Assembly (NCBI GenBank): GCA_014529385.2
Contig: CM043949.1
Span: 109,957,977-110,017,976 of the forward strand
From: Adiantum capillus-veneris
Lineage: Eukaryota > Streptophyta > Polypodiopsida > Polypodiales > Pteridaceae
DNA length: 60,000 nt
Direction of reading: 5' to 3'
Shown: positions 22,157 to 33,175 of the stretch, one piece after another
How positions within the stretch are numbered: the first letter of the stretch is position 1
Layout: the number at the start of each line of letters is the position of its first letter
The notes under the pieces: generated by a model
What the model saw: the letters and a program-made list of their open reading frames with translations, nothing else
Database searches by the model: none
Told to the model about the DNA's origin: nothing
Made by a program: the position numbers and the translations under genes

Positions 22157-23263
22157 TGTGAGATCCCCAACCTGCCAATACCAAGATCGGGATGGGATCC
22201 TTGACAGGTCTCTAGGTCTGATAAAAATGAGAGTCTCTAAACAAGAAAAATCCAAGAATATACCTTTACCATTAACAATGGTTGGGGTCTATAGCCTTAG
22301 AAGAAGACCTAGTCCTGTCTTGCAGCGAAAACGAGACAACGTATTAAAAGTCCAAAAAAAAACTATTTCGGCCCTATAACTTCCACAAATTTGGCTAAGG
22401 TATCCTCAACCAATGCTTTTTTTCCCTAACATATGTGAGGGCACAGCCGCTGGTGAACTCCTCTTCCAAGTGAAGAAGTTTTCAAAACGTTTTTTATGCG
22501 CGGGGATGGATAGTTACCTGACTAATCAGGTCCACCCGTCCATGATTGACAACCTTAGTCAATCCCCACTTACCACCCCACATTCACACATGATTCTTTT
22601 GTTATTTAATTACTACCACGTTCTTATCATAATTAAAATAATGATTCCTTTTATCCTTCATAATAACATGATTTTACTAAACAGCCCTTGAAAACATTCT
22701 TTTAGCAAACATACATCTTTAAACTTAAGACATGGTATTGTCAATCAAAACATTGTCCATAATAACCATGACCAGTACTCTTTTTGTCTCAAGACCACCT
22801 AAGGGTGAAAAAAATGGCACCCATTCCTTATTCATAATCCGGAGTGGATAAACCCCCACCAAAGGTTCCGAGTGCCCATACACCAAACCAATTGCCCATA
22901 CAACCGGGCGGCTCCCCTAGGATAAAAAACAGTATCCTAACTTATGTAGAAACATCAAGACATGACACGGAGTAGAAACTCAACGTTCATGGGGGTAACC
23001 GACTTATCCGTGGCTGGAAAGCCATCATTATCATCAAAATATACCAAGGAGTTGGAGGTGTCTTGAGACAAGCTGTCTTAAGGATGATCAATCATATATT
23101 TCCTAATTCAACGAATTTTAACCCAAACAATTCTTTCCTACATTATAAGCAATGCACGTTGGAAGTTACTCTCCGTTTTTGGTCAATTATTCCTTTTCTT
23201 ATTCTTACTCACTCCTTACGTATGCAATGCTAACTTATAAAAGAACTTAAACTATTTAAAGAC

Positions 23264-23449
23264 TTAATTGAATAATGGGAAATCCACTTGGGATTGATTG
23301 GCCATCTGCTGCTGCACTGGCACTTGAAGACTCTCCTCCGTAGGCCTACTACTAGGCCCGGCTTTGTCGTCGTGCGACGCTTTAGTTCGTTTTGGAGCTA
23401 CGTCCTCATCATCAAATGTAGGATTTGCTCGGGTCCTTTTAGGTGCCAT
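23264..23449 (-). CDS. 61-codon frame inside LTR, copy 1
   Basis: The predicted peptide begins MAPKRTRANPTFDDEDVAPK and has a second basic cluster (PKRTKAS), which together resemble a bipartite nuclear signal, then a polar PSSRPTEES and QQQ-containing tail ending PLFN. It lies about 2.4 kb downstream of the LTR TATA box on the same strand, within the LTR itself. The start resembles N-termini of some plant Gypsy gag proteins, so it may be a captured or relict gag start. I do not recognise a domain. Whether it is translated is unknown. Confidence 0.35.
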   Translation of the reverse strand: MAPKRTRANPTFDDEDVAPKRTKASHDDKAGPSSRPTEESLQVPVQQQMANQSQVDFPLFN

Positions 23450-23899
23450 AACTTCTTATCCTTATAAAAAGGACATCTAATCATTAGGTGAATTATCCTA
23501 AAGCTAGACTTAACCTTTGTATCCAATTTTACCCAAATCTAGGTTAAATTTATAGTCTTAATTGGTAAATTCTTGACTTAGTAATTTCTTATTTTCCTAT
23601 ATAGGCATGATAACTTTTTTGACAGCTTCCCTAAGGGTTTTCTAAGCTATCCTAATTCTCTTATAATTTTGTATATCTTTTTCCTAATTTTTCCATCGTA
23701 TTTTAAGCTTGAAATCTCTTTATTTTGAGCTTAATATTTATTCTATTTATTTTCTCTCAAAGAGTTTATTTCCTCCACTTTATATCGTATGTTTACACTT
23801 ACTACTAAAAACTTTTGATCGCAAAGTCTATTTATTTTAATTAATCTTTTGCTAAAAATAGGACTTTTGGTCAATTATAATCTTCTAAACTCACTAATT

Positions 23900-25390
23900 A
23901 ACTATGGTATAATTATGACAAGGAGATAAGGATGTTTGTCACCTTTGGTAATTATCTTTCAATTTTCAAACTCAATTATCTAATTTCCATCTTTAATTTT
24001 CAGCTAAATATAGTATAATTTGACTTAGATAAATATCTATACTACTTTTCTAACCTTGAAATAATTGTCATGGCCTCTTTATCATGTAATCTAACTCTCA
24101 TAAATAGCATGTAATCATATAACATGATTTACTAATTTTCCCCTTTAGTTCCTAGCTAGAATTAGAATAATTTGACTAAACTAAATATCTATACTATGTT
24201 TCTACCCTTGACATAATTATCATGGCCTTTTCATCACGTAATCTAGCTTTGTTAAATAGCATGTACTCATATAGCATGATTTACTAATTTTTCCCTATGG
24301 TTTTCAGCTAGAATTAGTATAATTTGACTTAGATAAATATCTATACTATGTTTCTAATCTTGAAATAATTATCATGGAATTCTTATCATGTACTCTATCT
24401 TTGATAAATAGTATGTAATCATATCACATGATTTACTAATTTCCCCCTTTACTTTACCCTCAAAACTATTATTTTTCTACTAAGATAATTAGCTAAACTA
24501 GTTATCTGTGGTTAAGATAATTATCATGGGTCTTTTAAAATGTGATTTACCTCTAATAATTATCTCAAAGATTTTTAGTTTAATGTACTATTTTTCCACA
24601 TTAATTTTTCTTTAAAAATAGTGTTTTTCTACTGAGATAATTAGTTAAATTATTTATATAAAACTAAAATAATAATCAAGAGTTTCCTAAGATGTATTTT
24701 TCCTCTGATAATTATCTCAAAGAATTTTGGATCAGTTTGCTATTTTTTCCTATTTATTTTTCCCAAAAAATAGTGTAATTCTATTGAGATAATTAGTTAA
24801 ACTAATTATCTGAGGTTAAGATAATTATCACGAGTTTTCTAAGATGTGTTTTTTCTCTAATTTATTATCTCAAATTATTTTGGATCAATTTTCTATTTTC
24901 CTCCTTTTAATTTTTCCTAAAAACAGTGTAATTATGCTGAGTTAATTAGTTAAACTATATATCTGAGATTAAAATAATTATGATGGGTTTCATAAGATGT
25001 GATGTATATCTGATAATTATCTCAAAGCATTTTGAATCAATTTTCTATTTTCTCCCTTTTAATTTCCCCTTAAAACAGTATAATTATGTTGAGATAATTA
25101 GTTAAACTAGTTATCTGAGATTAAGATAATTATCATGGGTTTCGTAAAATGTGATTTACCTTTTAGAATTATCTCAAAGAATTTTAGATCAATTTGCTAT
25201 TTTCCACCTTTTTATTTCTCCTGAAAGTAGTGTAATTTTGCTGAGATAATTAGTTAAACTAATTTTCTGAGGTTTAGATAATTATCACGGGTTTGATAAG
25301 ATGTGATTTACCTCTGATAAATATCTCAAAGCATTTTGGATTAGTTTGATCATTTTTCCCTTTACTTTTCTCTCAAAAATAGTGTAATTC
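23900..25390. repeat. 152-bp subrepeats, LTR copy 1
   Basis: AAATATCTAT recurs at 24031, 24183 and 24335, and GATAATTAGTTAAACT-like blocks at about 24486, 24639, 24789, 24942, 25095 and 25246. All steps are 150-155 bp, so a single 152-bp unit has been amplified to about nine degenerate copies. The unit is AT-rich. Equivalent arrays lie at about 27650-29150 and 31430-32765. Confidence 0.85.
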
Positions 25391-25840
25391 TGCTTAATTA
25401 ATCATGAAGATTACTCAAAAAATTACAAGAAAATTTTTCTATCATAATGACAGTTTTACATAGCTCTGATAATTATCTGATCTTAATCTAAACTTAATTA
25501 GTATAATTATCATTAATTTATTGTTGAAATGAGTAATTTCAGCCCTAATATGATATACTAATTAGTTAGCTTAGTATCCTTAAGCTTAATCACAATAATC
25601 AGTAGAGAATTTTGAATTAGAAGAGAATTTTACAGTAAACATAGGTTTAATTTTCAATTAATTAAGAAAATTATAAATAGGTTAACCTAGTTTTACTAAT
25701 TAAAAAAGATTAGTGCTAATTACCGTTGATTAACCAACTAGAGATTTGCTCTCTAGTGATTTCTGCGTAGAGGTCCCTCTAGATGAAAGAGAATGTACCA
25801 AGGCTCTGAGTCTGTCTGAAATTGTGAAGCAAGGGGTCAT

Positions 25841-25848
25841 ATTTATAG
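25841..25848 (-). promoter_or_regulatory. TATA box of LTR copy 1
   Basis: CTATAAAT on the minus strand, about 475 bp from the LTR start, with GC-richer transcribed-looking sequence just downstream (25740-25830). The same site is at 29597-29604 in copy 2. Confidence 0.45.
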
Positions 25849-26318
25849 GTTTCTGAGCACTCATAGGCTAGAAATGGCAGTAACTTGCATCCCAAGCAGC
25901 CCTACAACTCCAAAAACACCCCCTGCTGCTATATCTAGTCTAGTAAAATTCATCATTACCCCACACAGCCCCCCAGATACACAGAAATGATTTTTTGCTA
26001 GTTTATTAACTTTTAATTATTAATTATGGAAATAGTTTATTGACTTTTAATGATTAATTTTGGAAATACCTTAGGATAAAAACTCTTTAGCAATAATAAT
26101 TACTGAAACCATTCAATTTTACGTAATTAATTACATTCATAGTGTAACCTTTCAGAGCCCGTAACTTTTCCAGATTTTATCGGAATTCTGTTTTGAAAAT
26201 TTCTAAAAATACCAATATTTGCTAAAGTTGGATCATTCTACAGTGTTTTCTTAACAACCAAGTTAATTTGATCAGGCTTTGTACAATTTCTAAGGTTTCA
26301 GAAACAAGAAACCTTACA

Positions 26319-26620
26319 ATCACCCCAACTTAAAAAATTGAGATGTCCTCATCTCAACCGAATTTGGGGAAACCTTTGAAAAGTGATACTTCGTCCTCCC
26401 ATGGGGCGTCTTCAGTGGGATAGTTCCTCGTCTTCAGTGGGGTAGTTCCTCTATTTTACTAAATGTTCTCTGATTACTCTGTTTTGCAGACTTCTTTCCT
26501 TAGTATCAAGAATACAATCTGTTTGCAGTACTTGCTAGTCAACTTTTTCCCAAGAAACTCTTAGTGTTGAGCTTTATCTTAAAAACCTTTACAAACCATT
26601 TATATCATCTCAAAAACCAG
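26319..26620 (-). mobile_element. Internal stub with polypurine tract, first
   Basis: On the minus strand this stub ends CATCTCAATTTTTTAAG and TTGGGGTGAT immediately before the LTR start, as the 3' end of an LTR-element internal region should. Its other end is fused to LTR copy 2 within GGTTCCG (26621-26627). Confidence 0.6.
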
Positions 26621-27020
26621 GGTTCCGGGTGCCCATACACCAAACCAGTTGCCTATACAACGGCTCCCCTAGGATAGGATAAAAAACGGTATCCTAACTT
26701 ATGTAGAAACATCAAGACATGACACGGAGTAGAAACTCAACGTTCATGGGGGTAACCGACTTATCCGTGGCTGGAAAGCCATCATTATCATCAAAATATA
26801 CCAAGGAGTCGGAGGTGTCTTGAAACAAGCTGTCTTAAGGATGATCAATCATATCTTTCCTAATTCAACCAATTTTAACCCAAACAATTCTTTCTTGCAT
26901 TATAAGCAATGCACGTTGGAAGTTACCCTCCGTTTATGGTCAATTATTCCTTTTCTTATTCTTACTCACTCCTTACGTATGCAATGCTAAATTATAAAAG
27001 AACTCAAACTATTTAAAGAC

Positions 27021-27206
27021 TTAATTGAATAATGGGAAACCCACCTGGGATTGATTGGCCATCTGCTGCTGCACTGGCACTTGAAGACTCTCCTCCGTAG
27101 GCCTACTACTAGGCCCGGCTTTGTCGTCGTGCGACGCTTTAGTTCGTTTTGGAGCTACGTCCTCATCATCAAATGTAGGATTTGCTCGGGTCCTTTTAGG
27201 TGCCAT
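27021..27206 (-). CDS. 61-codon frame inside LTR, copy 2
   Basis: Same length and sequence as the frame in copy 1 except D to G near the C-terminus (SQVGFPLFN). Start, stop and flanks are conserved. Translation is not shown. Confidence 0.35.
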   Translation of the reverse strand: MAPKRTRANPTFDDEDVAPKRTKASHDDKAGPSSRPTEESLQVPVQQQMANQSQVGFPLFN

Positions 27207-27649
27207 AACTTCTTATCCTTATAAAAAGGACATCTAATCATTAGGTGAATTATCCTAAAGCTAGACTTAACCTTTGTATCCAATTTTACCCAAATATAGG
27301 TTAAATTTATAGTCTTAATTGGTAAATTCTTGACTTAGTAATTTCTTATTTTCCTATATAGGCATGATAACTTTTTTGACAGCTTCCCTAAGGGTTTTCT
27401 AAGCTATCCTAATTCTCTTATAATTTTGTATATCTTTTTTCTAATTTTTCCATCGTATTTTAAGCTTGAAATCTCTTTATTTTGAGCTTAATATTTATTC
27501 TATTTATTTTCTCTCAAAGAGTTTATTTCCTCCACTTTATATCGTATGTTTACACTTACTACTAAAAACTTTTGATCGCAAAGTCTATTTATTTTAATTA
27601 ATCTTTTGCTAAAAATAGGACTTTTGGTCAATTATAATCTTCTAAACTC

Positions 27650-29150
27650 ACTAATTAACTATGGTATAATTATCACAAGGAGATAAGGATGTTTGTCACC
27701 TTTGGTAATTATCTTTCAATTTTCAAACTCAATTATCTAATTTCCATCTTTAATTTTCAGCTAAATATAGTATAATTTGACTTAGATAAATATCTATACT
27801 ACTTTTCTAACCTTGAAATAATTGTCATGGCCTCTTTATCATGTAATCTAACTCTCATAAATAGCATGTAATCATATAACATGATTTACTAATTTTCCCC
27901 TTTAGTTCCTAGCTAGAATTAGAATAATTTGACTAAACTAAATATCTATACTATGTTTCTACCCTTGACATAATTATCATGGCCTTTTCATCACGTAATC
28001 TAGCTTTGTTAAATAGCATGTACTCATATAGCATGATTTACTAATTTTTCCCTATGGTTTTCAGCTAGAATTAGTATAATTTGACTTAGATAAATATCTA
28101 TACTATGTTTCTAATCTTGAAATAATTATCATGGAATTCTTATCATGTACTCTATCTTTGATAAATAGTATGTAATCATATCACATGATTTACTAATTGT
28201 CCCCTTTACTTTACTCTCAAAAATAGTGTTTTTCTACTAAGATAATTAGCTAAACTAGTTATCTGTGGTTAAGATAATTATCATGGGTTTTTTAAAATGT
28301 GATTTACCTTTAATAATTATCTCAAAGATTTTTAGTTTAATGTACTATTTTCCTACATTAATATTTCCTTAAAAATAGTGTTTTCCTATTGAGATAATTA
28401 GTTAAATTGTTTATGTAAAACTAAAATAATTATCGAGAGTTTTCTAAGATGTATTTTTCCTCTGATAATTATTTCAAAGAATTTTAGATCAGTTTGCTAT
28501 TTTTTCCTATTTATTTTCCCCAAAAAATAGTGTAATTCTATTGAGATAATTAGTTAAACTAATTATCTGAGGTTAAGATAATTATCACGAGTTTTCTAAG
28601 ATGTGTTTTTTCTCTAATTTATTATCTCAAATTATTTTGGATCAATTTTCTATTTTCCTCCTTTTAATTTTTCCTAAAAACAGTGTAATTATGCTGAGTT
28701 AATTAGTTAAACTATATATCTGAGATTAAAATAATTATGATGGGTTTCATAAGATGTGATGTATGTCTGATAATTATCTCAAAGCATTTTGAATCAATTT
28801 TCTATTTTCTCCCTTTTAATTTCCCCTTAAAACAGTATAATTATGCTGAGATAATTAGTTAAACTAGTTATCTGAGATTAAGATAATTATCATGGGTTTC
28901 GTAAAATGTGATTTACCTTTTAGAATTATCTCAAAGAATTTTGGATCAATTTGCTATTGTCCACCTTTTTATTTCTCCTGAAAGTAGTGTAATTTTGCTG
29001 AGATAATTAGTTAAACTAATTTTTTGAGGTTTAGATAATTATCACGGGTTTGATAAGATGTGATTTACCTCTGATAAATATCTCAAAGCATTTTGGATTA
29101 GTTTGATCATTTTTCCCTTTACTTTTCTCTCAAAAATAGTGTAATTCTGC
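27650..29150. repeat. 152-bp subrepeats, LTR copy 2
   Basis: Same array as in copy 1, with point differences but the same number and order of units as far as I can follow. Confidence 0.8.
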
Positions 29151-30103
29151 TTAATTAATCATGAAGATTACTCAAAAAATTACAAGAAAATTTTTCTATC
29201 ATAATGACAGTCTTACATAGCTTTGATAATTAGATCATCTTAATCTAAACTTAATTAGTATAATTATCATTAATTTATTGTTGAAATGAGTAATTTCAGC
29301 CCTAATATGATATAATAATTAATTAGCTTAGTATCCTTAAGCTTAATCACAATAATCAGTAGAGAATTTTGAATTAGGAGAGAATTTTAGAGTATACATA
29401 GGTTTAATCTTCAATTAATTAAGAAAATTGTAAATAGGTTAACCTAGTTTTACTAATTAAAAAAGATTAGTGCTAATTACCGTTGATTAACTAACTAGAA
29501 TTTGCTCTCTAGTGATTTTTGCATAGAGGTCCCTCTAGATGAAAGAGAATGTACCAAGGCTCTGAGTCTATCTGAAATTGTGAAGCAAGGGGTCATATTT
29601 ATAGGTTTCTGAGCACTCACAGGCTAGAAATGGTAGTAACTTGCATCCCAAGCAGCCCTACAACTCCAAAAACACCCCCTTCTGCTAAATCTAGTCTGGG
29701 AAAATTCATCATTATCCCACACAGCCCCCCAGATACACAGAAATGATTTTTTGCTAGTTTATTGACTTTTAATTATTAATTATGGAAATAGTTTATTGAC
29801 TTTTAATGATTAATTTTGGAAATACCTTAGGATAAAAACTCTTTAGCAGTAATAATTAATGAAACCATTCAATTTTACTTAATTAATTACATTCATAGTG
29901 TAACCTTTCAGAGCCCGTAACTTTTCCAGATTTTATCGAAATTCTGTTCTGAAAATTTCTAACCATAGTAAAGCTCTGGTTACGGTTCCAAAAATACCAA
30001 TATTTGCTAAAGTTGGATCATTCTACAATGTTTTCTTAACAACCAAGTTAATTTGATCAGGCTTTGTACAATTTCTAAGGTTTCAGAAACAAGAGACCTT
30101 ACA

Positions 30104-30404
30104 ATCACCCCAACTTAAAAAATTGAGATGTCCTCATGTCAACCGAATTTGGGGAAACCTTTGAAAAGTGATACTTCGTCCTCCCATGGGGCGTCTTCAG
30201 TGGGATAGTTCCTTGTCTTCAGTGGGGTAGTTCCTCTATTTTACTAAATGTTCTCTGATTGCTCTGTTTCGCAGACTTCTTTCCTTAGTATCAAGAATAC
30301 AATCTGTTTGGAGTACTTGCTAGTCAACTTTTTCCCAAGAAACTCTTAGTGTTGAGCTTTATCTTAAAAACCTTTACAAACCATTTGTATCATCTCAAAA
30401 ACCA
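30104..30404 (-). mobile_element. Internal stub with polypurine tract, second
   Basis: Nearly identical to the stub at 26319-26620 and fused to LTR copy 3 at the same junction (about 30405-30411). Confidence 0.6.
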
Positions 30405-30800
30405 GGGTTTCGGGTGCCCATACACCAAACCAGTTGCCCATACAACGGCTCCCCTAGGATAAAAAACGGTATCCTAACTTATGTAGAAACATCAAGACAT
30501 GACACGGAGTAGAAACTCAACGTTCATGGGGGTAACCGACTTATCCGTGGCTGAAAAGCCATCATTATCATCAAAATATACCAAGGAGTTGGAGGTGTCT
30601 TGAGACAAGCTGTCTTAAGGATGATCAATCATATATTTCCTAATTCAACGAATTTTAACCCAAACAATTCTTTCCTACATTATAAGCAATGCACGTTGGA
30701 AGTTACTCTCCGTTTTTGGTCAATTATTCCTTTTCTTATTTTTACTCACTCCTTACGTATGCAATGCTAACTTATAAAAGAACTTAAACTATTTAAAGAC

Positions 30801-30986
30801 TTAATTGAATAATGGGAAATCCACTTGGGATTGATTGGCCATCTGCTGCTGCACTGGCACTTGAAGACTCTCCTCCGTAGGCCTACTACTAGGCCCGGCT
30901 CTGTCGTCGTGCGACGCTTTAGTTCGTTTTGGAGCTACGTCCTCATCATCAAATGTAGGATTTGCTCGGGTCCTTTTAGGTGCCAT
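30801..30986 (-). CDS. 61-codon frame inside LTR, copy 3
   Basis: Identical to copy 1 apart from K to R in HDDRAGPSS. In this copy the upstream promoter region is deleted, so any transcript would have to start elsewhere. Confidence 0.3.
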   Translation of the reverse strand: MAPKRTRANPTFDDEDVAPKRTKASHDDRAGPSSRPTEESLQVPVQQQMANQSQVDFPLFN

Positions 30987-31429
30987 AACTTCTTATCCTT
31001 ATAAAAAGGACATCTAATCATTAGGTGAATTATCCTAAAGATAGACTTAACCTTTGTATCCAATTTTACCCAAATCTAGGTTAAATTTATAGTCTTAATT
31101 GGTAAATTCTTGACTTAGTAATTTCTTATTTTTCTATATAGGCATGATAACTTTTTCGACAGCTTCCCTAAGGGTTTTCTAAGCTATCCTAATTCTCTTA
31201 TAATTTTGTATATCTTTTTCCTAATTTTTCCATCGTATTTTAAGCTTGGAATCTCTTTATTTTGAGCTTAATATTTATTCTATTTATTTTATCTCAAAGA
31301 GTTTATTTCCTCCACTTTATATCATATGTTTACACTTACTACTAAAAACTTTTGATCGCAAAGTCTATTTATTTTAATTAATCTTTTGCTAAAAATAGGA
31401 CTTTTGGTCAATTATAATCTTCTAAACTC

Positions 31430-32765
31430 ACTAATTAACTATGGTATAATTATGACAAGGAGATAAGGATGTTTGTCACCTTTGGTAATTATCTTTCAAT
31501 TTTCAAACTCAATTATCTAATTTCCATCTTTAATTTTCAGCTAAATATAGTATAATTTGACTTAGATAAATATCTATACTACTTTTCTAGCCTTGACATA
31601 ATTATCATGGCCTCTTTATCATGTAATCTAACTCTCATAAATAGCATGTAATCATATAGCATGATTTACTAGTTTCCCCCTTTAGTTCCTAGCTAGAATT
31701 AGAATAATTTGACTAAACTAAATATCTATACTAAGTTTCTATCCTTGACATGATTATCATGGCCTTTTCATCATGTAATCTACCTTTGTTAAATAGCATG
31801 TACTCATATAACATGATTTACTAATTTTTCTCTTTGGTTTTCAGCTAGAATTAGTATAATTTGACTTAGACAAATATCTATACTATGTTTCTAACCTTGA
31901 CATAATTATCACGGCCTTTTTATCATGTAATCTATCTTTGATAAATAGTATGTAATCATATCACATGATTTACGAATTGCCCCCTTTACTTTACTCTCAA
32001 AAATAGTGTTTTTCTACTAAGATAATTAGCTAAACTAGTTATCTGTGGTTAAGCTAATTATCATGGGTTTTTTAAAATGTGATTTACCTTTAATAATTAT
32101 CTCAAAGGTGTTTAGTTTAATTTACTATTTTCCCACATTAATTTTTCTTTAAAAATAGTGTTTTCCTAATGAGATAATTAGTTAAATTGTTTATCTAAAA
32201 CTAAAGTAATTATCAAGAGTTTCCTAAGATATATTTTTCCTCTGATAATTATCTCAAAGAATTTTGGATCAGTTTGCTATTTTTCCCAATGTGTTTTCCC
32301 CTAAAAACAGTGTAATTCTATTGAGATAATTAGTTAAAGTAATTATCTGAGGCTAAGATAATTATCAAGGGTTTTTTAAGATGTGTTGTTTCTCTAATTT
32401 ATTATCTCAAATTATTTTGGATCAATTTTCTATTTTCCCCCTTTTAATTTCCCCTAAAAACAGTGTAATTATGCTCAGTTAATTAGTTAAACTATATATC
32501 TGAGATTAAAATAATTATGATGGGTTTCATAAGATGTGATGTATGTCTGATAATTATCTCAAAGCATTTTGAATCAATTTTCTATTTTCTCCCTTTTAAT
32601 TTCCCCTTAAAACAGTATAATTATACTGAGATAATTAGTTAAACTAGTTATTTGAGGTTAAGATAATTATCACGGGTTCCATAAAATGTGATTTACCTTT
32701 TATAATTATCTCAAAGAATTTTGGATCAATTTTCTATTTTTCACCTTTTTATTTCTCCTAAAAAC
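31430..32765. repeat. 152-bp subrepeats, LTR copy 3
   Basis: Shortened array; the last one or two units are lost in the deletion at 32766. Confidence 0.75.
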
Positions 32766-33170
32766 CGTACTCATCTAGTCTGGGAAAATTCATCATTATC
32801 CCACACAGACCCCCAGATACACAGAATCAATTTTTTGCTAGTTTGTTGACTTTTAATGATTAATTTTGAAAATAGCTACAATTTCTAGAACCTTAGGATA
32901 AAAAGTCTTTAGCAGTAATAATTACTGAAACCATTCAATTTTACTTAACTAATTACATTCATAGTGTAACCTTTCAGAGCCCGTAACTTTTCCAGATTTT
33001 ATCGGAATTCTGTTCTGAAAAATTTTAACCATAGTAAAGCTCTTGTTATGGTTCCAAAAATTCCAATATTTGCCATAGTTGGATCATTCTACAGTTTTTT
33101 TCTTAACAACCAAGTTAATTTGATCAGGCTTTGTACAATTTCTGAGGTTTCAGAAACTGAAAACCTTACA

Positions 33171-33175
33171 AACTT
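33171..33175. other. Target-site duplication AACTT, right copy
   Basis: Follows the terminal CA of the LTR insert; matches 22152-22156. Confidence 0.85.

Larger units (their letters stand above)
22157..26318 (-). mobile_element. LTR copy 1 (complete, 4.16 kb)
   Basis: This is the 3' LTR. It runs from TGTAAGG at 26318 to CTCACA at 22157 on the minus strand. It has a TATA box at 25841-25848, 152-bp subrepeats at about 23900-25390 and the 61-codon frame at 23449-23264. The part 22157-22863 is missing from the other two copies. A 29-bp block around CCATAGTAAAGCTC, seen in copies 2 and 3, is missing near 26205. Confidence 0.75.
26621..30103 (-). mobile_element. LTR copy 2 (lacks last 0.7 kb)
   Basis: Collinear with copy 1 from TGTAAGG (30103) to the GGTTCCG junction (26621). 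TATA box at 29597-29604; subrepeats at about 27650-29150. The missing 3' end would have held the end of U5. Confidence 0.75.
22157..33170 (-). mobile_element. LTR element: three LTR copies, no coding core
   Basis: Read on the minus strand the insert begins TGTAAGG (33170) and ends ATCTCACA (22157). It consists of LTR copy 3 (33170-30405), a 301-bp internal stub, LTR copy 2 (30103-26621), a 302-bp stub, and LTR copy 1 (26318-22157). Only copy 1 has the last 0.7 kb of the LTR. The stubs end in AAGTTGGGGTGAT directly before TGTAAGG, which is where a polypurine tract should be. Primer site, gag and pol are gone. The period between units is 3757 and about 3784 bp. The copies are very similar, so the triplication is recent compared with the LINE. 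Gypsy affiliation is likely from the shape of the 3' stub, but no protein domain proves it. Confidence 0.8.
30405..33170 (-). mobile_element. LTR copy 3 (5' LTR, two deletions)
   Basis: This copy borders the LINE on the right and begins TGTAAGG at 33170. It lacks the same terminal 0.7 kb as copy 2 and also a further block of about 0.7 kb at 32766 (equivalent to about 25221-25932 of copy 1), which removes the TATA box and presumed start site. Subrepeats remain at about 31430-32765. Confidence 0.75.

Noticed and set aside
22413-22691. 92-codon frame next to the LINE
   Set aside because: It lies inside the LTR end of the minus-strand insert, has no homology that I recognise and is not part of the LINE frame.
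23264-23449. Treating the 61-codon frame as a host gene present three times
   Set aside because: It lies within an LTR unit that is triplicated as a whole, so its copy number follows the element.
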